Positions 34,790 through 49,318 are shown, counted from the stretch's first letter. The stretch is DNA of 64,000 nt from Dasypus novemcinctus (GCF_030445035.2 NC_080673.1:157848216-157912215); one strand, 5' to 3'. Notes: generated from the letters alone by a model not told the origin. Made by a program: numbers and translations.

Positions 34790-37600
34790 GTTAAACAGAA
34801 AATTGTTGTCCATTTCTTGTTCTTACTCTTATGTGAACTGACTGCCTGGGAAATGTTGTGAGCAGGAAATTATAAAGTTGAAGAAGTATGCCAATTCTTA
34901 AAAGTCATTAAAAATATGTAGGAAGATAGAATAAAATGTCTCTGTTATCCTGTAATTATGTTATAAGATTGTATCTTAGAATTAAGTGCAAGAAACAGAG
35001 CTGTGATTACTTAGCAGGGTTTTCCCTGTCCATGGTTATTTTAAGACAGTATCCAAAAAGTATTTAAAATTCTTCAAGACAACAGGTTCAAAATAAACTC
35101 ACTTGAGAGGGAAATCTCCCCATGTAGTTACAGAGTATGTAACTGCTGGGTTGAATTCCACAGATAGACTCTGACCTATGGTCTGTCTAGCCAAAGCTTT
35201 CCAATTTTGTGATGGCTAGTCTTGCAAACCCCAATGTTTTTCAGTGGTAGCAATGTCACATATCCTTATGATAACTGAAATAGATAAGGTTATATCTACT
35301 TAGGATTGGAGTGTATTTGTCTTCTAATAAAGCTAGTTTCTGTTAAAAATGTTATTTTCTTTGTGTATTAGCTTCTCTAGCTAAAGCTGTGTTGAGACTG
35401 TTATATCATGACAGAGCCACCAATATTTTCTGTTTAAGATATGTGATAAATACCTGCTTTTTCTTTTAAGAAATCCTGAGCTTAGACAAAGGATTGATGC
35501 CTTTTCTCTATAGGCTTCCAGTAAACCCAAGTATGGGTTTGTAACACTGGAGCTATCTTACTTAATTGGTGATAGTATTTTAGATCATTTTATTTTTTAA
35601 TCAATAGGTGCTAGTAATTAACAAAGAAGGTGGAAAGTTTAATTTTCAAGCTTAAGGAAGAGTGTGAGCTTTGGAATTAGATATCTGGCTCCATCACTTA
35701 TTTGGTGAACTTATTTGTCTTGCTGAGAGTCCATGTCCTCAAGTACAAAACGGGGAAAACAAAAATCTCAGAACTTGTGGCTTAATTTATTTCTCACAAA
35801 AGTCTCTGAAGTAAATTCTGATGTTATCTCCATTGGGAGAGAAAAATGGATCAGCTAAATGACACTTTGGGGAAGCAAACAGACACCTAGAATGTGGGAC
35901 ATCCTACTTTGAGAGCAAACGAAGTGTTTTCAAGTCAAATGGCATAAAATTGGGGGGGGGGTGAGGAGTTGCTCTAGAGTCATTGAAACTTAAGAGACAT
36001 AACCAAATGCAATGTATGGATCTCATTTGGATCCTGATTTGAACAAATAGGTCATTTTTGAGAAAATTTGGGAAATGTGAACAGGGACTGGGTGATATGT
36101 GATACTAAGGGACTATTATTGTTTTTGTTAGCTATGATAATGAAATAGTGGTTAGGTTAAAAAAATGTCTATAGCTTTTAGAGCAATATAGGTGTTAAAC
36201 AGTAAGTAGCCTGTGAAATAAACATACTGATGATAGTTATAATCTATTTATGGTTTTCCAAAAGAGCGTTCAAACTATTTTAAGTAAAATATAATAGATG
36301 GGTCATCTCCTTTTGATAGTGCTTACACAATATTTTAGTAAACAATGTTGAATTCTCTAAAGGCTAGGAGATGTGGCTTTATTAATAGAAAGGTGAAGGG
36401 AGGGCAAAAGAAATGCGTACTCATGGCCAGTAAGAGCTGAGTCTGTAGGTAAAATGGGTGTTGGGAAGTAAGATGGGAGAGGAGGTTCTTCAGTGAAAAG
36501 AGTAAGAAGGGAGAAAAAGAGCATGATATGAGAAAAGACATCAGGAAAGGGTGAGAGGAGAGAGTTTTAGAGGGGGAAGTAAAGTTGATCATTTCGAATC
36601 AGAAGGCAGGACATAGTGATGCTAATGACGCTGGTAACACCAATGGCAACACAGATACACTGGATGTACAAACATACTCCCAGATGTCCCAGGGAGAACC
36701 CTCCTGGCTTGCTTTTTGTAAGTGCATGTCAAAGCAGAAGTCTTATAAGAGTGACATTTGTGACCCTCTTTCACCCAGTCCTTCTGGGCACTTTCATGCT
36801 CGCTCTGTAGTTATTGTGAATGTGAGAATATGCTGGTTTGTCTCACTCCTATTTATTTACTTGGTCTCAACACCTAAATTGTAATCTTCTACAAGGCTGA
36901 TATTTGTTTGATATCTTTACCCTAGCCTTTTCCCCATGGTCCTTGCATAGGTACTCTACATTGCTTAATAAACACTTGGCTTGCCTATGTTTCAGAAGAT
37001 ATTGGATGCAAATACTCATCTTACTTTAGCTCCTTGTTGAGATATCAAACCATAAATTTGTTACAGATATAGTTCCAATTTAAATAGAATGTGATGGTTA
37101 TATATTTCTTTCCTTGTGTAGCGTAGTCTTCTGGAAATAATGGCCAGTGGAGGATGACTCGGAATCCCTGTTAGCACTGCAGACTGAGGCTCAGCTGGGA
37201 AAGAAGTGATTCCAAGTTTTTGAGTTGGATGGATGTTAAAGTCCTTCCTAAGGTGGAATTTAGATTTTTATTGAAAAGCTCCCAGACTAACCACCAATTA
37301 ATGGATAAATGAGCTTCACACCTTTAGTCTGTTCATTATTTTATTAGCATTTTTTTTTCTGAAGGGAGAAAGTGAGTTAAGAAGTTGGAGATCTTCGAAC
37401 TATGAAAGACTGACAAATAGGCCAAGTCTAATATTCATATTTACAGTGGAATTTTGAAAGAAATTGACATAATACACCTCACAAATGGATGCTATTAAGT
37501 CTGTTTTATGCATTATTTTTTTAATACAAGGAGGCTGTGCATTTCGTTTTTCCCCTAATATATAAATACTCCATATGTTCAAATGTTTATAAGGCGTGTT
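34790..37600. other. Intergenic sequence with sparse repeats
   Basis: I recognise one MIR-like piece in plus orientation (35650-35770, 'ctggctccatcacttatttggtgaactt') and little else. A G-run occurs at 35953-35960. No gene was found. Confidence 0.45.
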
Positions 37601-37883
37601 GTCTTAAAGAATATTAAAAAAAAAAAAAAAGTGGAAGAGATGTAAGTTCCTGGAAAAGTGCTGGTATCTTTTTTCCAATTGTTGGATAATACTGCAATAA
37701 ATTTCTACCAAATAAAGGGATTTAACTTTGTAATAAATTTCACAATAAAAGCTTTCAAATGATAGATTCAGAATTCTAAACATTTTTGAGGATTATAAAA
37801 AGATATGCCCGAAGTCTTTCATGTTTTAAAACATAGTACAAAGTAAGTTTTTTATATGTAGGCATTTTTAATTTAAAAAAAGT

Positions 37884-37889
37884 TTTATT
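37884..37889 (-). terminator. Candidate most distal poly(A) signal (minus strand)
   Basis: The minus strand reads CACAAATAAAACT, followed by a T-rich stretch on that strand. About 260 nt further along (37609-37630) is an A-run on the plus strand. If used, it would give a GABRB1 3' UTR of more than 11 kb. This is inference. Confidence 0.25.
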
Positions 37890-39463
37890 TGTGCTTTAGG
37901 AATAAGCAAGCTAACATAAATTGTACATATTTACAGCAATAAACTACAGTTCAGAAGCTGCACAACGGCTCTTGTAAATACAGCTGATGGTTTTTACACC
38001 AGCCGTCAAATGTGTTTTCTTTCTGTCATTTGCTGCAGCTTTTAAAAACTTGTAGTACGAAAGCAAAGAAAACAGCAACTTATTGTATAACAAAGCCACA
38101 CTATTAACAAAAATATTGAGTGAACTACAGTCCAGTGACTTCTAGAGTATCTGTAAGTCCTGAAATTGAGAGCACAAGCATTTCTTGTGTCCATACCTGA
38201 TTGCATGTAAGTTGATTTTGCATTTTACAAGAATACATGATTACTCAATGATTAAGAATAGAAAAAGGCCATGAAGGATAAAAGGGTCAGGAACTAGAGG
38301 CCACTGATTCTTATTTACTGAATCACTGCTTAGAGAAAAATCTATGTCTTCTGTATAAATCACAGTCTACAGGTTTCATGGATTTTGTCCACAGATAAGC
38401 TTTTGAGATAACAAAGGTACAATGTCACATTTTAAAAGCACATTAAAAGGAATTAATGAAACGATTAGAAGATTTTAATCAAACCCCTAATGAAAAGAGT
38501 ATAACCAAGCACACACTGTATGAAAGTTTGATTTCAAATGTAAAAAGCAACTACAGAAATTCACAAGTTTCATTGGACACAACAGCAGTTTCGATCAGAA
38601 AATGCAGCATATATTGATACAAAATAGAAAACTTGAATTATAAAAGTAAGTAGTCCACCTTTCCTTTTCGTGGGATTTGTTAAACCAATCCAATTGCATT
38701 AAAATTTTCTACAGGTTTCCAGAAATACTCATTCTTGCCATTTAGCTTCTTTAGCTATACCTATTAAGGTATACAAAAGTATTACCTGTTTATATAAGAA
38801 AGCATATGTGTATGCCAAAAGAGCAAAAGGGCATTAAAATATTGTTATATATGTTTATTTTCAATTAAAGAAGTCTGCCTACTGAAAAATAAAGTGGGAG
38901 AAAGAGACTTTTATTGATAAGAACTGTGTAATCTCAATCAGCATATGAATTAGCTAAATCATGTTTGGTAGGAATGTAGATATATAGTTTAACAAATCAT
39001 GGAGATTTTAAAACAGAACATTTAGCATTTTCTAACATATTTGGTGCGTTTAGCGTAACGGATTTTGAGAGGCAACAGAAGTTATGCATTTCTTTCTGCA
39101 TATACGTAGCACCTGCTTTTGAAAGCCCCAGCTATATAGTATAGGGTGCTATGAATTATAATAGTTGTAGCTGGAGACTGGTTTGGAAAGCTTAGCTAAT
39201 TTTTGGATTCAATAAAGTTTTAATGAGGTGGTAGCCAAAGAGGTGTTCCATTGCTGGCAGGATAGTAATTTTCTTATTCTTTATCCAATGTGTCCTATTT
39301 TCCCCATACTTCCCGAATCACTGTGTAAAAAGTCTTTGTCTCAGATGGAGTCTCCTCGGTTAAATGCATGAGGAGTAAAATAATTATACAGACATGATGG
39401 ACAGCTAAAAGAATTTTTTAAGCAAGCCACCCTCAGCCCAGATGCTTTTCTCTCAAAAACAGT

Positions 39464-39469
39464 TTTATT
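39464..39469 (-). terminator. Candidate distal poly(A) signal (minus strand)
   Basis: The minus strand reads ACAAATAAAACT, a canonical hexamer in a context almost identical to that at 37884. It would end a GABRB1 transcript with a 3' UTR of nearly 10 kb. Single hexamers are common by chance in AT-rich DNA, so support comes only from the low repeat density between here and the stop codon. Confidence 0.25.
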
Positions 39470-42400
39470 TGTATTTAAACAATATTTAACTTTCAAATTA
39501 CATTTCCATAAACGTTTTAAGACACGACAACATTATTTCCACATTAGCCATTAGACTCCCATTACACTGGCACAAAATGCTGTCTGGTGGTCAAAAATTT
39601 TTTAAATTTTATTTAAAGATGTCAAAATAGGTTTGATCCTTGTAAACATTTATATCATTTGGAACTTCCAAAAAGCCACATGCAATCCTGACTTTATAAT
39701 AATGCCACATGGTAGTTTTTATCAAGAGGGCTATTGACCCTCTTTAAAGTAAGGAGTTGAGCAATACAGTTAATACATATGCATAATCATGGCATCTCCT
39801 ATTTAGAAGAATAGTGGGTGTTCTAGGTATGAAAGATCACTTGGATCTATAATTCTGTTTCTATGATGCTGCAGGGAGTTAGAATAATCAAGAGGATTCC
39901 CTAAAAATGTTTCAGTGACATTGTTGCAAAACATGAGACATTTCAAGCTTTATCCAGTATTTAAAGCAGATACAGGAAACAGATTAATAATGAATTGATT
40001 AGTTTATAAAGAGTGAAAAGAAAGAAACGGATACACTGAAACTCTATAAATTTTGGACAAATATCAAGTAAAAAGAATATATTCTCTAATATGCCTGTGG
40101 TGACTTGTTGCCACTCTGAGGTAAGGCTTGTAAACAATTTATTTCTTTTATGCAAATAAATAATGTAAATGTTAGGAGAACAGGAACGTTAATAATTGAA
40201 GGGGGACATGGGAAAGGCATTTCCTTGTACATCTATTTTATGCTGTCTTGAGGGGAAGTGGGGAATGCCAAGAACTACCTATGGCCTTTGATAGTTCTTA
40301 ACCCTCCAATAATATCTTGGCAGAAGAAAATTTGGTGTGCATTACTCCGGGAGTATTCTCTTAGAATTTAAATTGCAGTGTTCCATCAGTAATGCAATTT
40401 AGTTCCAGCTTCAAGAATAAATACGCCATGCAAACTGGGCTTTTAATAAGGCAAAAGTATATAACCAGGGAGGAAAAAATAAAAGTTTAAATTAAAAAAA
40501 GAAAAGGATCATTAGGGAAAAGCATGGAAAGTTCAATTCTGCTTAAACTGGTCAAATTTACAATAGTGATATTGCCAGGGTTCAGTCTTTTTAGTTATTT
40601 GCAACAGACATCATCTCAATGAGCAGGATGGGCACCCACCAGGGCTCAGTTGTAACTTGGTATAGTTTTTATCCATGTAGAGGTTGTAGGCACTATGGGT
40701 TAAAATAACTTGGAGGAGATTGTATGGGTACCTGCCTCACAAGATATTATCAGTGATCCTATTTCCCTTTACAGGAATGTGTGTCTCTACTGCTACATTT
40801 ACCATTGTAGGCCATTAATTATTATTTCAATACTCTTTACCAGGGGCAGAACAATAGATACTTTGATCAAAAGAACTGGAAAATGGGGCATTTGCCTTAA
40901 GGTCCTTATAGTTTATATAGGGAGATTGAGTACCTATTTGCAGAACCACTGGAAAACACACAAATGAAGTAGTGATTATTATTGGACAAAGTGACTATAA
41001 GAATTAAGGAGTGCTAGCAGGAGAGTGATGGGATGAGGGAATTTTTGCTCATGGATAGCTTCCTGAAGAATATTGGCCTGAACCAGATTCTACCATTAGG
41101 GTGAGGCTGGGAAGAGGAAAATCTGGGTAATGGAAATAAAATATAAAACTTCAATGAGAACGTTTTGGGATGATGTACCACTGTTGGTATGATAGCCAAG
41201 GGTAGAGAAGCCTGAGAATTGGCTTGTTTGCCAAGTAAGGTGAACAATGAGAAATGAATTGAGCATGAGTGGTGAAGATTGATCTTAGACTTCATAAATT
41301 AATTCATAGGCAGCCAAGCCAAGACATAGATATTCTCCAGTGTGCTAATATTAAATGTATTAATATTTTCCTTATTCTCCAGGTTACTGAGACCCCCATA
41401 AGAAGGATGACCTTATAATTTATTATCCAAATGGACAATTTTAGGAGTGAAAGGGGGTCCTATAAATAATTATGTACTGGGACTGTCTCAGGCAAACCGA
41501 GGTGTATGGTTCCCTAACAGTAATATTATCCAAAAGGAACTGGGGCATGTTCCTAGGATATTCCATTTTTGCACAAGCTATCCCTTCTACAAGACAATAG
41601 TGAAAGGCTTTTGTATGTGGGCAGTGGATGGGGATCAAAACGAACAAGAACAAGAGTATTTACTGGGCATAGACCCTCGTTGCTGGAAGTAAGAACTTAC
41701 TTTCTTTTCCCTCCTACTGTCTACTCATCTTTGAACTACCTAAACTCTGGATTTTCAAGGTAAAAGTAATTAAATCTAGGTATTGGAGTAGAGTAGAAAA
41801 CGCTTTACCTTTGGAGTCAAGAAAACTCAGATTAAACAACTAGCTCTACTACCAAGGAGTTACAGGATCTTTGGTAAATCATAACCTATTTAAGTCTCTA
41901 TTTTACATATGGGTATTATCATAATTTCAAAGGTGGTATAGAGAAGATCAACTCATGAAATTATGTGTGGGAAAGTGTTTTCTGACTACTTAGACCATGT
42001 GTGGCAGCCACTTTTGGTTGCCAACCCAAAAGCCATGTTTCTTCCTTTTTCATTAACATATCCCTTTTTTTCCTCCCCCAGCATTGGGAATATCTGGGAG
42101 TCAAAATTGCAGGCTAGTCATGACGATTCCATTCCTCTTGTCAGTGACTGGTTCAAGAATGGATGTGTAATCCAACCTGACCAATGGCACCAAAAAGAAG
42201 GCTGCTGGGTTGCTTCTGGGAAAGTTTAACTGGTTCTTAAAGAGATCCAAGGCTGGACTTGCTCCTGTTTCTGCTCTTGATATTGGTATGTGAGGAGGGG
42301 TGCTTGCAGCCACTTTGCAACCATCCAGGAGACTGACAACATGCAGAGGAAGGAAAAGCTAATTATGGAAGGAACCTGGGTCCCTGATGACATCATGGTG

Positions 42401-43445
42401 TTACTGAAGTAACCAAACCAGTAACCAACCACCCCACTTCTGAACTTGCTTTTTTTATACATGATAGAAATATTTTTTAATTGCACCCCTTAAAAATTAA
42501 CTTTGAAACTTAGCTCTGGAAAGGAAGTTGGATGTCATCTGGTCACATGTCCAAAGACACACAACTGGTCAGTGGCAGAACCAGTGTAAAGTACAGGGCT
42601 CCTAATCTTCATTCCAAAGTGTCTTCCATCCACCATAATTTCCACCTTCCAACAATTTAGCTCATTTATTGTTAACTTTTCAAGGTAGGGCTGCATATTT
42701 CCTGGTATACATCTGAAGTGCTCTCTGTTGCCTAAATCTGTGGAAATGCTGTCTGGAGGAAAAGGTTTATCTATATATTTTATAGGGGCAATTCAGATTG
42801 TTTGCGTTATGTCCATTTACCAACTATATTTAAGGTCTGCTGAGGGGGAGTACTTAGGGTGATGCATAGAAGCAGAAATTTGTAATAGGAATAAGGTATA
42901 TAAAGGATTTAAGTGACACTAGTTCCTGCTGGATAATGCCTGTAATCAGAGGTGTATCACTTGAATGTTAAACCATTCTGGGAGGAATAACAATAGATTT
43001 TTTAAATGGTGTACAATTAAGCTTGAAGAAAGGCATGAATAAACAAGTTTGATGAAGAACTGATACAGTTTGAATTCACTATATTACAATTATCATGTAA
43101 GGTGATGGCCTTATCTTCAAATTATGTTATAGATAATGTAAATTTCTATAGATATGAGCTGATGGTTTTTATTTCCATTTTGAAATAGGCTGGGAGAGAA
43201 GACGTTTGTATAAATACTTGAACTCTTTATATAAGGTACAGAAAAGCTGACCCAAGGCAGGGAATAGGAATTTGGAAAATCTTTAAAATAAGTTGTTTTT
43301 GAGAATTCAATGAAAGATATACAATATCAATCCAAAGAAGTAGAAGTTGCCAACTATTCATGGGCAAGATAACATATAAGATTGAAAATGAGAAGGAAAA
43401 TAATCTGATTTCATTGGGTTAACATGAGGCAAAATGTTATATGTA

Positions 43446-43546
43446 GAGTGGGTATAGCTCAGTGGTTAAGTGCCTCCTTCACAAGTACGAGGTCCCAGGT
43501 TTAATCCCTAAAAAACCTCATAAAAAACAAACAAACAAAAAACAAA
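43446..43546 (+). mobile_element. DAS-type SINE, short monomer
   Basis: 'gagtgggtatagctcagtggttaag' (box A) and 'ggtcccaggtttaatccc' (box B) precede an A/C-rich tail with CAAA repeats. Flanks 'gttatatg' (43436) and 'gttatgtg' (about 43547) look like a target duplication. It is the only clear recent insertion in 37600-49318. Confidence 0.85.
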
Positions 43547-46500
43547 GTTATGTGGTGTTGGGAAGAAATGGACACAGAGAAATAACCTATTTTACATAAA
43601 CTAAATCTGAAAAATGCACAAACATATCATATTTCAATGATTTGTACCTTTAAAAATTATATTGAAAATGGCCCTCTTTCCCTGTTTCTCTTCAAAAGGA
43701 GACCCAAGAAGAAGCACAAACCAGACAGCAGTACTGATTGCTCATATTTGTCCTTTGGCATCTAAGTGGCACTGTTTGAGCAAGTGACTCTGTGACCCTG
43801 TGTACCTAAGGCATATGCATAATGTGATTTGGCCTCTCATTTATTGGTTTATTTTTATTGATTTATTTTTTGATTGTCTGCACTACAGGAAATGCACATA
43901 GGATTGCTATATGAGATGGTTTTCTTTCCAACTGGTTCAGAAATACATCTACATTTCCAACATTTGAATTCCAACTGAAGCCTTTGTGATGAGTGCTGGT
44001 GGCTCCAGGATATTAAAGATATCTAGGAATGATTGTGAGTCCCTTGGACTTTTTAATTAGGAAAAAAAAAAACCTAAGTACAAAACAACTACTGGACTAC
44101 TTACAATATAAATAAGGAAATTCTTGTTATAGGAGAAGTAAAAACAAATACATACAACTATCTTTACCCTTTTTCTCCCAGGAACCTACTACTTTCTGGT
44201 CTATTAAAAAGGATTTTTTTCCAAGTTCAAGCTTGTGAATTTGCAGTCTCCAACAATTAAGTTTCCTGTTAATTTAGTTGATTTCAGTTATCTAGAAAAA
44301 GCGTGGTTACAGTAAAAGCAAAATGTATTCTGGACCTAGAGACTTACTAACCTGATTAGTTCAAATATAAATTGGCAAGTTTCTTGATGGAAAATACTGA
44401 TTGGTCCATTGTGAAATCAAATGCATAACAACAATGTTTCACTACACTCTTCTGGCATTTAAAATGCCGGCACAAACAGACCACCTTGCTAACGGTCTAT
44501 TTCTAAGAAAGACATTGTCCCCATTAAACCATTACTAAGAAACCAACCTATTTCCTTCTTGCTTGGATCTTCTTAATTTGTGTAGACACCATCACCCTCT
44601 TTAGGACTGCCATTTTGCATGGAAACACATCTTGTGGCATAATATCCCACCATTTTGAAGACTTTTTCAAGCATATTGGGATTTCCAAGAAAGATATTTG
44701 AGAACATTTAATTACAAGACTCTCTTTTAAGCTTAAGGAACACACATTAAACTTATCCCTGGCCCCCAACTGAAAAATAATCATTTTTATTCCCAGTGAG
44801 TTTATGCCAACATTTGTCTTTGCCTTTTAAAAATATGGCATGGTTACCTCTGGATCTTTCAGCCGTGAACCATCCAGTTGGTGGTTTATCAATGTCAGTT
44901 ACTATTTCCCTTCCTTCTTTCCTACCAACAATTTCGATATTTGACTGTTTATCCTGATGAAGCCCTCCTGTCCACTTATATTCTTATTAGCAGTTTTGAG
45001 AAACATTTTGGAAGGGAAGAAGTTAGAAGCTAAAGCTATTGGCACAAATGAAGCTTTGGATTACCTGTGGATTGTGAACACCTTTTCCATTCCTGACCCT
45101 CTCCATGACATGGATAATTCAGTATCTGAGTATATGAGCAGCCACCTAATGACTAATAAAAACACATTGACTTTTCATGACACAATTCAAGGAGCAGCTC
45201 TTTACAGTTTCTGTTTCTGCTGGTGCACTGTCCTGAGCCCCACTAGCGTGCAGCCTTCCCTGCAGCTGCTGTCCTTTTCAGTTGGGTAAGGGCGTAAGGC
45301 AGTGATCACAGACACCTGGCTATGGCTTGCAGCAGAGTTACACAACTGCACACACAAAATGGCAGAGAAAGAGCAAGAGCAAAAAAGATTCTGGTTTGGG
45401 CCCATATCACTAGTCATTTCACTTCATGAATAAAAGCAAGTGCCTTATAAGCTGACATTATTTACAATGCTCAGATTTTTTCAAACATCCATCCAAAGTT
45501 GAAGACCACCAAGCAATAGGAAACAGTGAACTATGTACAGAATTTACAAGGAAGTTTACACAGTATTCTACATTCTGTTAAACAGCTTTACCTTTGTGTT
45601 TACTGTTTGCTTGCAGAAAACAGTTATTTTTGTTTGTTTTGCTGTCCTCCTCATCCCAGTAATTGCTGATTAAACCAACATGAACAAATGCTTGCACATT
45701 CCTTTGTCCTCCCTCCTGGGATATATGATTACATTTTGTTTAGGGGAAAAAATGGTGGCACATATACCCTTTGGTAAGATACTAACCAGAAAAGTCCATA
45801 TAAGAAATCTTGGAGATAATTTCCTTCTGGCATTATATCTTTTTTTAAAAAAACTTGGCAAATTCTAATTGAGCTCTTTTGTAAATGAATATTTATAAAG
45901 TCGTACTTGATTTTAGAAAGATGGAATTTAGTCAACATTTTGATGTGTCATACATAATGTTTGTTTAAGGAAATCCTATCTTTGGACCCATAAACCAAAG
46001 TTTATTCTCTGCACCACATTTTTCTCTTTGCATTTTCAAGATCCTTCATTGATTGCAATGCACAATAAAGATGGCATGAATGAAAACACATATTCTTCAG
46101 TTAGCAAAATTAACAACCAGTCTGCTGTTCCTATTTGGCAACGTAGAGGATGGAGGCAATCCTCTTGGGTAATTCAAGCCTAAAGTACATCTTTACCTGG
46201 GACTTTGCCTCACAAAGCTGGTAAGTGTAATGCACATGCCACCCCTGATATTTTAAGCTAATTAACATGAAGGGAAAGAATGAGTGTGTAGCCATCATTG
46301 TGAAGTAAGAGATGAGGTGCTGCTGGTACAGCACAGGTTAAGTCTATGACAAGATTTATGATCTGTGAACAATGAATTCCCTGGACAGGACTGTGGCATA
46401 AGAGAGTGAGATCGTGCAATTTTCAGCCTCTGCTCTCACTTAAGTAATGTAGCAGATTATGGCTATTTTCATGGCAAAAAGAATACAACCCAATAATAGT

Positions 46501-49318
46501 TAAATGGTAAATCTACGTAATATGATGATATGAATCTTTCAGAAATGGGAGCCAGTTTGAGGCCACTTAAGAATGTCTAACAACTTTTATGTTTTATGTA
46601 TACCATTTTGGGCAAGACAAGGGAGAGAAGCAAAGGAGAAGGATTTTTTTCCCCATGGATTGTTTGGCCTGCAAGGAGGGTGGATGGGAATCAAAGAGGG
46701 AGGAATTTAGTCAGGAGGTGTTCAGAAAGAAGGAAGTTGAAGGTCATTAACCAAAATATGGGAGCTTTTTCATTCTTCCGGCTGCCACTGTCTCTAAAAT
46801 CAGAACTATTTAACAGGATTTGAATAATGGTGGCTCTGAACCCACCACTGTTCATGCCAGCACAGAGGGACACATTTTCTGTCCAATGGGCAGATTCAGG
46901 GTCATTCATTTACATTTTTATGAAAGTTAAGGTATATAGGAATCCAATATATTCATTTTTCTTCTCAAAGATGCTTTACATCTAAATGTACACACATCAA
47001 ATTCTATAGCCTTTTTAAGGCAAGATAAAAAACAATAACAAAAGTGTAAATTGCCTTAATCTTTTTCAAGAAGAATGACCTAAATGAAGTAAAGAGCAAT
47101 TGTTTTAAGGAACACATAGTTTACAGACACTTCCTTTCTGAGTTAACATTTCATTTTTAAAAGCTTTTTAAAGTGCCTGGACATCAGAATGACTCATTTC
47201 TGTTAGGAATCAGCCAAAAGTCTTCCTGTTTCCTTGAAACAAATGGCTGTGCAGTGGTTTCTGGGCAGTTATTTGGAATATTAATATTAATATTCCACTC
47301 TAACTGGGTATTTTGCAATGGTCATCAGTAGCAAGGTATCTCACTCTACCAAGGAACTGAACACAGTCTCAATCTGAATCATTTGGGGATTTCCTTGACC
47401 AGTAAACTGTGATAATAGAACTGAAAACCTAAATGAAAATTTGGTTCTCACATCCTAAGTTCTTGTAGACCACTGAGATCATTGTACCAGGTAAATTAGA
47501 GGTTTTGTATTCTTAATCATGTATATTGTCTTCAGCCAAAACAATTCATTTATTTTGGGGTTCCCTTTTCCTCTTGCTTTCTAAAAGAATAGCTCATAAC
47601 TCTTTCCTCCTGGGCTCATGGATAGGAATTTGGCCTTATCTTTCCAATTAAGACCATAATTTCCAGCAGCTGATGCAATTGCAAGCGGCGGACCCTCATC
47701 CATCACAGTCTTAGGGAGGAAGCCAGATCATCAAACAAGACAATCATCCCCATTATTACTTCAACCCTCATTTCACATTTATGGATCAGATCCCAAATCT
47801 AGAGTCTGAATCTAAGGAGATTGGTGTCCTTAGGGTTTTACTCAACCTTGCAAATGAACATAGAGTTCTTAGATAGGCTATAATGAGGCTTTAATGACAT
47901 TTTTGTTTAGAATTGCGTTGGTGGGCTAGTGAGAGACGCCTCTTCCAAGGGAACCAAGTAATGCAGGAGCAGAGATAAGGCAGAGCAGAAAAGAGCAATT
48001 AATGAGTGTGGACAGAGTGAACACTTTAAAGGCAGGTGTAAAGGCTCGAAGGCCCAATCCTTTTGTCATTGTTGATGTTAACTGTGGTTTTGCTATTTTG
48101 AAGTTTTCCCTTAAAATGGGTGTGCCTGCATTTCCTGAAGCATTCATTTCATATTTTGGAACGCAGAACACAGAGAGCAGAACCACAAAGTGCTAGTTGA
48201 GCCCTGTTTGACTAGCCTGTCACCATTAGATACTGCTCCCTGGAAGGCCAAGAAATATATACTATTTGATTTAAGATTTGACAGTTCAGATAACTGCCCA
48301 GGCACCCTTTTCATAGCACATAAATCTTGCCTTCCTCATGCAAAGGGCAATGCTTTTCTCAAGTGAAAATTGCCCACCGTCCTCTCCTGCTCACCCCCTT
48401 TCCCTGACTCTCTGGAGCAGGAACAATGACATGTGATGGCATGACTTCGTGGGCACAGCATCAAGTGATTCCAGGATAATGAAATGGTCAGTTAGAAAAG
48501 TGGTCATTGGGACCCCCCCCCAACCCCCCACCTCCTCATTCTCAAGAAAGAAAAAGAAAGTTCTCATTGGCTCCCAGGTTGAATGCTAATGTTAATATTG
48601 CCTGGAAGTCTGAGAAAGAAGTGCTTTTTCAGAATCTCTGGCTTCAAGGTGAGGTGAACATGGCAGGCTCAGTTTGTACAACCTTGATCTGCTCTTGTCA
48701 ATCCCTCCCTCCTCTTGCCAGGGAGCTGAGGACCTCTTCCACAAAGGAATTGGGGGAATTTAAGGGCGGAAGAGAGTCTTCCTTCCAATTCTAGGCTGCT
48801 TTGTTTTCTCCTTCTTCCTGGAAATCTGTAACTTGTCAATGGCTTTGTTTTTCTTCTGAGATCCTGGAAATTGTGGTGGAGTTTTTTGGCAGCATGAGAT
48901 TGTTACAGTTTACCAGGAAGCAGTGCAGGCAGAGATCTAGGTCCTCTTCATTTTCATTTAAAAAATAAATCAATAAAATTCAGGGCATCTAGGAAAGACT
49001 GCTAAGGATCTATCTATCTAACTTCTCTCTGTGTTTATTTATTTTTTGTAAACATGGCAATTAATAGAGCTCTTGAAGAGCCTTAACCTGGACCACAGTA
49101 GACTGGAAAAAAATAGAGGTTTTTTTTTGTTTGTTTGTTTGTTTTAGCTTTTTTAAGTAAACATGGTGCAGTAATAAAATTGATATGCAAGACCTAAAAC
49201 CAATTGGATGGCTGAATCTCTTACCTCAAAAAACACAGCAGTTTCGCTGCTGGGGACCTGTGGAGTTAAAAAACAAGAGAAGAGAAAAGTAGTCTAAATT
49301 GAGCCCGTAGGACAGACC
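43547..49318. other. Repeat-poor sequence 3' of GABRB1 (second part)
   Basis: Unique-looking sequence without convincing coding frames runs up to the GABRB1 stop. It holds a 22-bp perfect palindrome at 47275, a C-run at 48511-48519, a (GTTT)n run at about 49127-49143, and on the minus strand a Pumilio-like TGTAAATA at 45459-45466. If GABRB1 has a long 3' UTR, this is it. Confidence 0.4.
49034..49043 (-). terminator. GABRB1: Candidate proximal poly(A) signals of GABRB1 (overlapping AATAAA)
   Basis: Read on the minus strand, AATAAATAAA holds two overlapping canonical hexamers about 280 nt after the GABRB1 stop codon. Use of this site would give a short 3' UTR. Whether it is used cannot be decided from sequence; distal candidates exist at 39464 and 37884. 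Confidence 0.4.

Larger units (their letters stand above)
37601..43440. other. Repeat-poor sequence 3' of GABRB1 (first part)
   Basis: Apart from a MIR-like piece near 41780-41960 I recognise almost no interspersed repeat. Such depletion is common in long 3' UTRs or conserved noncoding DNA. The two minus-strand poly(A) candidates at 37884 and 39464 lie here. No coding exon is apparent. Confidence 0.4.

Noticed and set aside
44957-45289. 110-codon plus-strand open frame
   Set aside because: No domain or codon pattern was recognised, and it is on the strand opposite a possible GABRB1 3' UTR. It is most likely chance.
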